This document shows positions 56,764 to 64,000 of a stretch of DNA of 64,000 nt, in pieces (positions within the stretch are counted from its first letter, which is position 1; every line of letters begins with the position of its first letter). Made by a program: the position numbers and the translations under genes. This DNA is from Bradyrhizobium sp. WBAH42 (GTDB lineage: Bacteria; Pseudomonadota; Alphaproteobacteria; Rhizobiales; Xanthobacteraceae): contig NZ_CP036533.1 of NCBI RefSeq assembly GCF_024585265.1, positions 7,201,001-7,265,000 on the forward strand. The letters run 5' to 3'. Below the pieces are notes generated by a model. It searched no databases. It worked only from the letters and a program-made list of their open reading frames with translations, and was not told the origin of the DNA.

Positions 56764-58560
56764 TTAACCGCCCTTGCCGTCGTCCTTCTTCTTCTCGGCC
56801 TGCGCCGCAGAAGAGTTCGAATTGTCGTCGGGAAGGCCACCAGCGATCTTGGCCTCGATCTTCGGCAGCTCTTCCGGCTCGGGCTTGAGATCGCGCGCAT
56901 GCGACCACTGGAATTTGGCCTCCAGCGTGCGGCCGACGCGCCAATAGGCATCGCCGAGATGGTCGTTGATGGTGGGATCCTCGGGCTTGAGATCGATCGC
57001 GCGCTCGAGGTTCTTCACCGCCTCCTCGTAATTGCCGATGCGGTAATAGGCCCAGCCGAGGGAGTCGACGATGTAGCCGTCGTCGGGACGTTGCTCGACG
57101 GCACGCTTGATCATCTTCATGCCTTCGTCGAGATTCACGCCCTGGTCGATCCAGGAATAACCGAGATAGTTGAGAACGTGCGGCTGGTCGGGCTGCAGCT
57201 CCAGCGCCTTCTTCATGTCGGCCTCGGCCTTGGCCCATTGCTTGGAGCGCTCCTCGCAGATGCCGCGATAATAGTACCAGACGCTGTTGGCCTTGTCGTT
57301 GCCGGCCGGAAGCACGTCGATGCCTTTCGAATAGGTCGCGCCGCACTCGCCAAAGCGCTTGCGGCCGCGCTCGATATTGCCGAGCGCCATGATGGCTTCG
57401 AGGTCCTTGGCATCCTCCGTCGTGACGCCCTTGAGGATCTTGATCGCGTCGTCGGTGCGGTCGGCGGAATCGAGATCGATGGCGAGCTGGATCTGCGCGT
57501 TGCGCTTGAGCGGCGAGTTCGCGGGCACGCGCTCATAGACCTTGATCGCCATCTGCGGCCGCTTCACCGATTCATAAAGATCGGCGAGCGAGAGCAGCGC
57601 CAGCGGATGGCTCGGCTGCAGGTAGAGCGAGAGCTGGAGATAGACCAGCGCCAGATCCTCGCCGCCGCGGCGGGTCAGCGTCGCGCCGATGCCGTAGAGG
57701 GCTTCGGCAGCGCCAGCCTGCGCGGAATCGACCAGCGGCGGCATCTTCTTGCCGGCCTTGGTGTCGCGCAGGCCTTCCTGGATCAGCGGATGGCGTGCGA
57801 GCTTCTTGTCGAAAGCCTGATAGACATTGGTGGCCGCGGCGGAATCCTTGTTGCGCGACAGCCAGCGCGCATAGGCCTCGGTGACGCGCAGCATGGAATC
57901 GTCGAGCTTGTAGGCGCGCTCGAAGCGGGTGCCGGCGTCCTTCTCCTTGCCGGAGAGCTCCAGGATCATGCCGGTGTGAAGGTCCTTGAACAGCGGGTAC
58001 CATTCCGGACCTGCCAGCTTGTCGATGGTGGCGACACCGCCCTTGGCATCGCCCGCACCATAGGCGGCCCAGCCCGACAGCAGCGTGGCGACGAGATCGG
58101 TGATGGGACCGCGGATCGACTGGTTGATGTTGGTCTGCGCGGCCGCGTACTTCTTCACCTTGAGATCATGCACGCCGACGACGAGGCGCGCGACGCGGTT
58201 GGTCTTGTCGATGGTGAGGATGCGCTCGGCGAGCTTGACCGCCTCCTCGATGTCGCCGTCGGCGACCGACGAGATGAAGGCACGATCGAGCAGCTCGTTG
58301 TTCTTGGGATCGGTGCGGAGCGCCGAACGGTAGAATGCTGCGGCCGATGCCGCGTCGCGCTCGACGCTGGCGTGGCGGGCGGCGAGATAGCTGCCGGCGC
58401 CGGTGAGCGACTTCAGATCGTTTCGCGTCGGGAATTGCGCCGCCGTGTTCTCCGGATGATCCGGCGTCTGCGCCAGGACTGCGCCGGGGACCGTCGCGAT
58501 CGCAGTGCCCATGAGGGCGATGGCGGCAGCAGTCCAGCGGTTGAAACGATTTGAAAACAT
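56764..58560 (-). CDS. exported TPR-repeat protein
   Basis: A 598-residue protein with a signal peptide (about residues 1-30) and many tetratricopeptide repeats, e.g. WAKAEADMKKALELQPDQPH and YEEAVKNLERAIDLKPEDP in the second half. No membrane helices beyond the leader. Likely a periplasmic or lipoprotein-type scaffold. Its start at 58560 gives a clean leader; the frame's upstream extension is low-complexity. Located between ispE and the ETF-QO gene. Confidence 0.87.
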   Translation of the reverse strand: MFSNRFNRWTAAAIALMGTAIATVPGAVLAQTPDHPENTAAQFPTRNDLKSLTGAGSYLAARHASVERDAASAAAFYRSALRTDPKNNELLDRAFISSVADGDIEEAVKLAERILTIDKTNRVARLVVGVHDLKVKKYAAAQTNINQSIRGPITDLVATLLSGWAAYGAGDAKGGVATIDKLAGPEWYPLFKDLHTGMILELSGKEKDAGTRFERAYKLDDSMLRVTEAYARWLSRNKDSAAATNVYQAFDKKLARHPLIQEGLRDTKAGKKMPPLVDSAQAGAAEALYGIGATLTRRGGEDLALVYLQLSLYLQPSHPLALLSLADLYESVKRPQMAIKVYERVPANSPLKRNAQIQLAIDLDSADRTDDAIKILKGVTTEDAKDLEAIMALGNIERGRKRFGECGATYSKGIDVLPAGNDKANSVWYYYRGICEERSKQWAKAEADMKKALELQPDQPHVLNYLGYSWIDQGVNLDEGMKMIKRAVEQRPDDGYIVDSLGWAYYRIGNYEEAVKNLERAIDLKPEDPTINDHLGDAYWRVGRTLEAKFQWSHARDLKPEPEELPKIEAKIAGGLPDDNSNSSAAQAEKKKDDGKGG

Positions 58561-58849
58561 CAGGGCTCGCCTTGAGTTGGTGGTGCCTGGGTTTGCAGCA
58601 GACGGCTGTATCGCAAGCGAACGCAGCCGGTGACATCCGGGCCCGGAACCGTCAGGCCGACAATGCCGCTTTTGGCGCTTCGCCGCAAGGATTCGGACCG
58701 GCCGCTCCCCTCCGCACGCCCCCAAATCGGCCAAGTTCGATCAGGAGCAGCCCCAAGACGCCGCCACTATGGCCTTATCGTGGCCGCGGCGGCTCGCCGC
58801 AGCCTCGTCCTCACGGTAACGTGCGCCAGGTCACCCTTGCGATGCGCCC
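58561..58849. other. 289-base gap without a gene
   Basis: Between the TPR gene and the ETF-QO stop. Contains a short hairpin near 58783-58800 (GCCGCGGCGGC region) and nothing else I can assign. Confidence 0.4.
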
Positions 58850-60511
58850 TCACATCGCCTCGTAGTTCGGGCCGCCACCACCTTCCGGGGGAACCCAGGT
58901 GATGTTGCCGTTGGGGTCCTTCACGTCGCAGGTCTTGCAGTGGACGCAGTTCTGGGCGTTGATCTGGAAGCGCGGACCGGAGCCCTCCTCGATCCATTCA
59001 TAGACGCCAGCCGGGCAATAGCGATTCGAGGGACCGGCGTAGACGTCGTGCTCTGAGGTCTTCTGAAGGTTCATGTCGGTGACCTTCAGATGGATCGGCT
59101 GATCCTCCTCGTGATTGGTGTTGGACAGGAACACCGAGGACAGCTTGTCGAACGTGATCTTGCCGTCGGGCTTCGGGTAGGTCCTGGGCGCGTAGCTCTT
59201 GGCCGGATCGAGCGTGGCGCGGTCGGGCTTGACGTGCGACTGCGTGCCAAACAGCGAGGCGCCGAACAGCGTATTGCACCACATGTCGAAGCCGCCCAGC
59301 GCGACGCCGAGCACGGTGCCGAATTTCGACCACAATGGCTTGACGTTGCGGACCACGAACAGGTCCTTGCCGACCGATGAGGAGCGCCAGGCGTTCTCGT
59401 ATTCGACGAGCTCGTCATTGGCGCGGTCGGCGGCGAGCGCGGCCGCAACATGTTCGGCAGCCAGCATGCCGGTGCCCATCGCATTGTGCACGCCCTTGAT
59501 GCGCGGCACGTTGACGAACCCGGCCGCGCAGCCGATCAGCGCGCCGCCGGGGAAGCTCAGCTTCGGCACCGACTGATAGCCGCCCTCGGTGATCGCGCGC
59601 GCGCCGTAGGCGAGCCGTTTGGCGCCTTCGAACGTGCCGCGGATCGAGGGATGGGTCTTGAAGCGCTGGAATTCGTCGAACGGCGATAGATAGGGATCGT
59701 CGTAGTTCAGATGCACGACGAAGCCGACCGCGACGAGATTGTCGTCGTAGTGATAAAGGAACGAGCCGCCACCGGTCTTGAGGTCAAGCGGCCAGCCGAA
59801 TGAATGCTGGATCAAGCCCTTCTGGTGCTTGGCGGGATCAATCTGCCAGACCTCCTTGAGGCCGATGCCGAACTTCGGCGGCTCGCTCTTGGCATCGAGG
59901 GCGAATTTGTTGATGAGCTGCTTGGTCAGGCTGCCTCGGGCGCCTTCGGCGAACAGCGTGTACTTGCCGAGCAATTCCATGCCGCGGGTGTAGGAATCCT
60001 TCGGCTTGCCGTCGCGGCCGATGCCCATGTCGCCGGTGGCGATGCCCTTGACCTTGCCCTCCTCGTCATAGAGCACCTCGGCCGCCGCAAAGCCCGGATA
60101 GATCTCGACGCCGAGCGCTTCGGCCTTGCGCGCCAGCCAGCGGCAGACATTGCCGAGCGAGCCGATGTAGCAGTGATGATTGTCCATCAGCGGCGGCATC
60201 ATGAAATTCGGCAGCTTGATCGCGCCGCCGCCGGTCATCCAGTAGAAGCGATCGTCCTTGACCTGCGTCTTCAGCGGGCAGTCGGCATCCTCGCGCCAGT
60301 CCGGGATCAGCTTGTCGAGGCCCGCGGGATCAATGACGGCGCCCGAGAGGATGTGCGCACCAACCTCGGAGCCCTTCTCCACCACGACCACATTGACATC
60401 AGCATTGAGCTGCTTCAGCCGGATCGCGGCCGCCAGACCCGACGGGCCGGCGCCGACGATGACGACGTCGAATTCCATGGATTCGCGCGGGGGAAGTTCT
60501 TCGGTGCTCAT
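58850..60511 (-). CDS. electron transfer flavoprotein-ubiquinone oxidoreductase
   Basis: A 553-residue membrane-associated flavoprotein that passes electrons from ETF (fatty-acid and amino-acid oxidation) to ubiquinone. FAD motif VGAGPSGLAAAIRLKQ at the start; the 4Fe-4S cluster cysteines are in YCPAGVYEW and NCVHCKTCDVKDP near the end. Complete. Confidence 0.95.
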   Translation of the reverse strand: MSTEELPPRESMEFDVVIVGAGPSGLAAAIRLKQLNADVNVVVVEKGSEVGAHILSGAVIDPAGLDKLIPDWREDADCPLKTQVKDDRFYWMTGGGAIKLPNFMMPPLMDNHHCYIGSLGNVCRWLARKAEALGVEIYPGFAAAEVLYDEEGKVKGIATGDMGIGRDGKPKDSYTRGMELLGKYTLFAEGARGSLTKQLINKFALDAKSEPPKFGIGLKEVWQIDPAKHQKGLIQHSFGWPLDLKTGGGSFLYHYDDNLVAVGFVVHLNYDDPYLSPFDEFQRFKTHPSIRGTFEGAKRLAYGARAITEGGYQSVPKLSFPGGALIGCAAGFVNVPRIKGVHNAMGTGMLAAEHVAAALAADRANDELVEYENAWRSSSVGKDLFVVRNVKPLWSKFGTVLGVALGGFDMWCNTLFGASLFGTQSHVKPDRATLDPAKSYAPRTYPKPDGKITFDKLSSVFLSNTNHEEDQPIHLKVTDMNLQKTSEHDVYAGPSNRYCPAGVYEWIEEGSGPRFQINAQNCVHCKTCDVKDPNGNITWVPPEGGGGPNYEAM

Positions 60512-60646
60512 CTGATCTCAGCCCTTGAGACGGTCCTCGGTCGTTTGCGCCCCCTTGTTTCCGATTTTTCCGGGTAGGACAACCTCGGAATCGCGTTCCG
60601 CCGGGATGCAAGGCCGCTCAAGGTGATATAAAAGTCAGACTTTCCC

Positions 60647-61456
60647 ATGATCCCCGAACCCGCACCCACCGTCCGAGAGCTGCTCGCCTTCTATCTGGAG
60701 GCCGGTGTCGACTGCGCGCTTGCGGAGGAGCCGATAGACCGCCTGGCGGAAATCGATACGCCGCCACCCAGTCCGCGCGCGGCCCCGCCAGCCGAGGCGC
60801 CGCGCCCGGTCGCTGCGCCCGCGGTCATGCGCGGGGAAGCTGCGCCTGCACCGGAGGTCGCCATCGCCTCGGCACGCGAGGCCGCCCGCACCGCGCCGAC
60901 CCTGGAGGCGCTGCGCGAGCTGATGCAGAATTTCGAGGGCTGCGCGTTGAAGCACACGGCGACGCGGCTGGTGTTCGCCGACGGCAATCCGCAGGCGCGC
61001 ATCATGTTCGTCGGCGAGGCGCCCGGCCGCGACGAGGACATCGAGGGACTGCCTTTCGTCGGGCGCAGCGGCAAGCTGCTCGATCTGATGATCGGAGCCA
61101 TCGGCCTCAACCGCACCACCGCCTACATCGCCAACGTCATTCCCTGGCGGCCGCCCGGCAACCGCACGCCGACGCCGCAGGAGACGCAAATCTGCCTGCC
61201 CTTCATCGAGCGCCAGATCGAGTTGGTGAACCCCGACGTGCTGGTGACGCTCGGCAATCCCTCGACGCAGACGTTGCTGGGAACGCGCGAAGGCATCATG
61301 CGGACGCGCGGGCGCTGGTTCGACTACGACACCGGCCAGCGGGTGATCCGCGCGCTGCCGACGTTCCACCCGGCCTATCTCTTGCGCTCGCCGGCCTACA
61401 AGCGGCTGGCCTGGCAGGACCTGCGATCGATCGCGAAGGCACTGGCGGGGGCGTGA
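60647..61456 (+). CDS. family-4-like uracil-DNA glycosylase with too few cysteines for the usual Fe-S cluster
   Basis: A 269-residue DNA-repair glycosylase. The active-site motif GEAPGRDED is at residues 123-131 and the second motif HPAYLLRSP at 241-249; [17 protein letters not shown] is typical of the SPO1/family-4 branch. The protein has only three cysteines (23, 99, 183), whereas family 4 enzymes ligate a 4Fe-4S cluster with four. It has a Pro/Ala-rich insert (~35-80). Divergent from ETF-QO. Confidence 0.85.
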   Translation: MIPEPAPTVRELLAFYLEAGVDCALAEEPIDRLAEIDTPPPSPRAAPPAEAPRPVAAPAVMRGEAAPAPEVAIASAREAARTAPTLEALRELMQNFEGCALKHTATRLVFADGNPQARIMFVGEAPGRDEDIEGLPFVGRSGKLLDLMIGAIGLNRTTAYIANVIPWRPPGNRTPTPQETQICLPFIERQIELVNPDVLVTLGNPSTQTLLGTREGIMRTRGRWFDYDTGQRVIRALPTFHPAYLLRSPAYKRLAWQDLRSIAKALAGA

Positions 61457-61471
61457 GGGGCCGGTCCCTTC

Positions 61472-61557
61472 CGTCATTGCGAGGAGCGAAGCGACGAAGC
61501 AATCCAGAATCCCTCTGCGGAAAGATTCTGGATTGCTTCGCTACGCTCGCAATGACG
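61472..61557. repeat. intergenic palindromic repeat, type B copy 3
   Basis: CGTCATTGCGAGGAGCGAAGCGA...GATTGCTTCGCTACGCTCGCAATGACG with inner CAATCCAGAATC/GATTCTGGATTG arms. About 86 bases, between two converging genes. Confidence 0.9.
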
Positions 61558-61579
61558 ACGGAGAGAGCATACGCGGGCG

Positions 61580-63088
61580 TCACGTCCCCTTCGGCCGCAC
61601 GATGGCCCAGCCGATGCGCAGGAGCTGCTGGCGGCCGGTCACCAGCCATTCGAAGGCGCGCGGCACTTCCGGCACGATGCCGGGGAAGCGCTTGAGGATC
61701 TCCGGCGGCGGGGTGCCGGCGGTGTCGGAGGCGCGCCAGACCACGACGCCGCCGGTCTCGCTGAACTTGGTCGGGTTCATCCACGGCGTACGCGCGGGGT
61801 CGGCGTCGATGAACAGATGCGGCCGGCCGGAATGCAGCGCGATCAGGCTGGCGAGCTGGGTTTCGCCGGCGACGGCCCGCAGGCGATGGTTGGTGCGGCG
61901 GGCGAAGCTCTCGTCGAAGAAATCAGAGATCGCGCGCGCCGGCATCGAGGTCGCAATTTCGTTGGCGCCCGTCCAGGGCAGGAACAGGATGGCGAGCACG
62001 ACGCCGGCGGCGGGCGCGGCGACGGCGGCGGCCCAGACCATGCGCAGCATCCGCGCGCGACGCATCGCGATGAGATCGCCGGCCGCGACGACCACGGCAA
62101 GCCCCGACATGATCAGCACGACGCCGGGGCCGCCGACCACGGACTCGAGCCCCAGCAGGCCGGAGATCAGCACCGCACCGAGCGGCAGAGCGAACGCGAA
62201 GAAATAGACGAAGTTGCGCGCGAGCGGCTCGACCGGCGGGCGGTAGATGATCGGCGGCTCCTCGCCCTTGCCGGCGACCACCCCGGTGTTGAGAAAGGTC
62301 AGCGCCGGGATCGCTGCCGCCCCGAGCACCAGCCCGCCGAACAGCCAGGCCGCATGCAGCGCGCGCGCGTTGAGCTCGGCGACTTGCGGCAAGGCCGGCA
62401 GCGTCAGCGTCTCCGCACGCATCAGCCAGACCGCATAGGGCAGCGCCAGCACGGCGACCACGATCAGCGCGAACAGCGGATCGAGCCCGCGCAGCGTCCG
62501 ACGACCGCCGGCGGTCGAGACCGCGAAGACGACGATCAGCAGCAGCAGGAAGATCGCGGCGGGCGTCGTCAGCAGCAGCAGGCCGGCTTCGATCGACCAG
62601 GCGAACCAGGCATTGCCGCGGCGCTGGCCGATGATCTGCCAGGAGTGCAGCAGCAAGAGCGCCCAGAGCGGCCGCGCCAGGATCAGCGGGCCGAAGTCCA
62701 GCGCCGAGGAGGAGAACGCCAGCACCGTCATGGTCAGGAGCACGGCGAGCACCGCCTGCTGCGAGCCGACCACGGCGCGGGAGAGATGATAGAGCGCGAT
62801 GAATGTCGCGATCTCGCAGAGCTCGGCGAGTACGTAAACACCGAACATGTGGCCGCCGGCGGCGCGATAGGCGATGTCGGCGAGCCAGATTGGCAGCGGC
62901 GGGCCGAGATCAGTGCCGACCTGGTATTCCCTGCCGAAGGCCAAGAGGGCCGCGAGGGTGCCGGGCGGGCTGCGGTAGAACACCAGCGCCACGAACAGCC
63001 ACATGGCGGCCTGCAGCAGCACGGCGATCCACACGATCAGCCGCGGCCGGGCGCGAATGAGCTCGATGACCAGGGAGGTAAACCGCAT
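61580..63088 (-). CDS. ArnT/GT39-like multi-pass membrane glycosyltransferase
   Basis: A 502-residue protein with about eleven membrane helices and a short C-terminal periplasmic domain. The first extracytoplasmic loop has VGTDLGPPLPIWLADIAY, the position of the catalytic Asp in ArnT-type lipid-linked sugar transferases. It probably glycosylates an envelope lipid or polymer; donor and acceptor are unknown. Confidence 0.7.
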   Translation of the reverse strand: MRFTSLVIELIRARPRLIVWIAVLLQAAMWLFVALVFYRSPPGTLAALLAFGREYQVGTDLGPPLPIWLADIAYRAAGGHMFGVYVLAELCEIATFIALYHLSRAVVGSQQAVLAVLLTMTVLAFSSSALDFGPLILARPLWALLLLHSWQIIGQRRGNAWFAWSIEAGLLLLTTPAAIFLLLLIVVFAVSTAGGRRTLRGLDPLFALIVVAVLALPYAVWLMRAETLTLPALPQVAELNARALHAAWLFGGLVLGAAAIPALTFLNTGVVAGKGEEPPIIYRPPVEPLARNFVYFFAFALPLGAVLISGLLGLESVVGGPGVVLIMSGLAVVVAAGDLIAMRRARMLRMVWAAAVAAPAAGVVLAILFLPWTGANEIATSMPARAISDFFDESFARRTNHRLRAVAGETQLASLIALHSGRPHLFIDADPARTPWMNPTKFSETGGVVVWRASDTAGTPPPEILKRFPGIVPEVPRAFEWLVTGRQQLLRIGWAIVRPKGT

Positions 63089-63186
63089 ACAACGTCCGAA
63101 GGTGCAGCCAACCCGTCCAGCCGGCCCTATTCGCTCACCTCTGTTTTGATAATGGGCGTCACGGGTTGTGGCAACCGCCGCGGATC

Positions 63187-63223
63187 GTCATGCCCGGGCT
63201 TGTCCCGCCTGCGCGGCCATGAC
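63187..63223. repeat. short 37-base hairpin, possible remnant of a type E repeat
   Basis: GTCATGCCCG / CGGCCATGAC arms with one mismatch, between rnhB and the ArnT-like gene. Confidence 0.4.
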
Positions 63224-63247
63224 GCGCGGATGCCGTCGAAGGATCAG

Positions 63248-64000
63248 CTAGAGATTTACGGAGGCGTCGATCTCGACGCTCGCCTCGACGTGCACCTCGA
63301 CCTCGGTCACCGAGAACAGGTCCGGCACCGGCTCGACGGTCCAGGGCATGTGCTTGGCGCGGGCGGCGGCAACGGGGGCGAAGAAGCTGCGGTGGTGGAT
63401 GGAGGGGCCGAGGCGATCGAGCGCGTCGAGATGCTCGGGGACGGCGTAGCCCTTGTGCTGCTCGAAGCCGTAGCCGGGGCAGTCCTGCGCCAGCGCGCAC
63501 ATCAGCCGGTCACGGGTGACCTTGGCGACGATGGAGGCCGCGGCGATCGACAGCACGATACCGTCGCCGCCGATCACCGCCTCGCAATCGCATGCGGTAT
63601 CGAGCCGGTCGCGGCCGTCGACGAAGACGTGCCTGGGCGCCTCCGGCAGGGCCACCACGGCACGCTTCAGCGCCCACAGCGAGGCGCGCAGGATGTTGTC
63701 GCGGTCGATTCGCCCCCGCGACGCGACGGCGACCGAGACCTGCGCGGTGGCGCAGATCTTGTCGAACAGCTTTTCGCGCTCCTCGGCGGTCAGGCGCTTG
63801 GAATCGTCGATGCCGCGCGGAATGCGGTCGGGGTCGAGAATTACCGCGGCGGCCACCACGGGACCTGCCAGCGGGCCGCGGCCGGCCTCGTCGCAGCCCG
63901 CGACCGGCCAGACGCCGCGCTTGATCAGCGCGCGCTCGCGGCGGAAGCTGGGGGGAGCGACGGCGATGATGCCTTTCTTGCCGGCGGCGGCAACCTTCGC
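63248..64000 (-). CDS. rnhB: ribonuclease HII, 5' end beyond the window
   Basis: The frame is open to the right edge (about 250 residues seen); the start is outside. It removes ribonucleotides from DNA. The catalytic [15 protein letters not shown] motif (Asp, Glu) is readable by hand at 63880-63840, with further acidic residues in FVDGRD and [10 protein letters not shown]. The C-terminal ~30 residues ([19 protein letters not shown]) form an acidic/Val tail beyond the usual family end. Confidence 0.92.
   Translation of the reverse strand, partial: AKVAAAGKKGIIAVAPPSFRRERALIKRGVWPVAGCDEAGRGPLAGPVVAAAVILDPDRIPRGIDDSKRLTAEEREKLFDKICATAQVSVAVASRGRIDRDNILRASLWALKRAVVALPEAPRHVFVDGRDRLDTACDCEAVIGGDGIVLSIAAASIVAKVTRDRLMCALAQDCPGYGFEQHKGYAVPEHLDALDRLGPSIHHRSFFAPVAAARAKHMPWTVEPVPDLFSVTEVEVHVEASVEIDASVNL

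Overview
This is a GC-rich (roughly 65%), gene-dense stretch of ordinary bacterial chromosome. Gene content points to an alphaproteobacterium of the Bradyrhizobium/Nitrobacteraceae group: TRAP transport, an ETF-ubiquinone oxidoreductase, pyruvate phosphate dikinase, an HpnA-like epimerase, DUF1236/DUF1328/DUF3096 small proteins, LTxxQ proteins, and many short palindromic intergenic repeats. The assignment is inferred from gene content and style; no rRNA or tRNA is present to confirm it. I see no phage, insertion sequence, integrase or CRISPR array.

Layout. 1-8150: a TRAP transporter (solute-binding protein plus a fused DctQ-DctM permease, cut by the left edge), a secreted caspase-like protein, a His-rich LTxxQ protein, a D-lactate-dehydrogenase-like flavoprotein, a thioesterase and a DUF1328 peptide. 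8394-16733: a UvrD-type helicase carrying an in-frame palindromic insertion, a lone HicB protein, two small envelope proteins, a DUF962/HpnA-like epimerase/ICMT-like group, a 69-residue stress-candidate gene and a sorbosone-dehydrogenase-like protein. 16738-24478: aspartate dehydrogenase and a LysR regulator divergent from a tartrate/D-malate dehydrogenase, twin alpha/beta-hydrolases, an ABC exporter and an L,D-transpeptidase. 24644-30081: the most interesting locus, an acyl carrier protein and fatty-acyl-AMP ligase facing a desaturase-MBOAT-SGNH operon. 30219-44753: lipid, polyamine-like and peptide enzymes, a lone Flp pilin, PrmA, aminopeptidase P, an MFS pump and PPDK. 45009-51802: GlyQS, SppA-like protease, a TrmN6-like methyltransferase, DUF2007 and a polyprenyl diphosphate synthase. 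52245-64000: an HxlR regulator with a KAS-II-like enzyme, LysE and hydrolase genes, IspE, a TPR protein, ETF-QO, a family-4-like uracil-DNA glycosylase, an ArnT-like membrane protein and RNase HII (cut by the right edge).

How parts may work together. The ACP/ligase and MBOAT/SGNH pairs reproduce the four-part logic of the dlt D-alanylation system (ligase, carrier, membrane O-acyltransferase, extracytoplasmic SGNH protein), but the ligase looks like a fatty-acyl-AMP ligase, suggesting fatty acylation of an envelope component. Two small unknown genes (15081 and 49574) each sit behind a perfect GGAAC-N16/17-CGTT site, the motif of the EcfG general-stress sigma factor. At least six kinds of inverted-repeat element occupy most longer intergenic gaps, usually next to gene ends, and one lies inside the uvrD reading frame.
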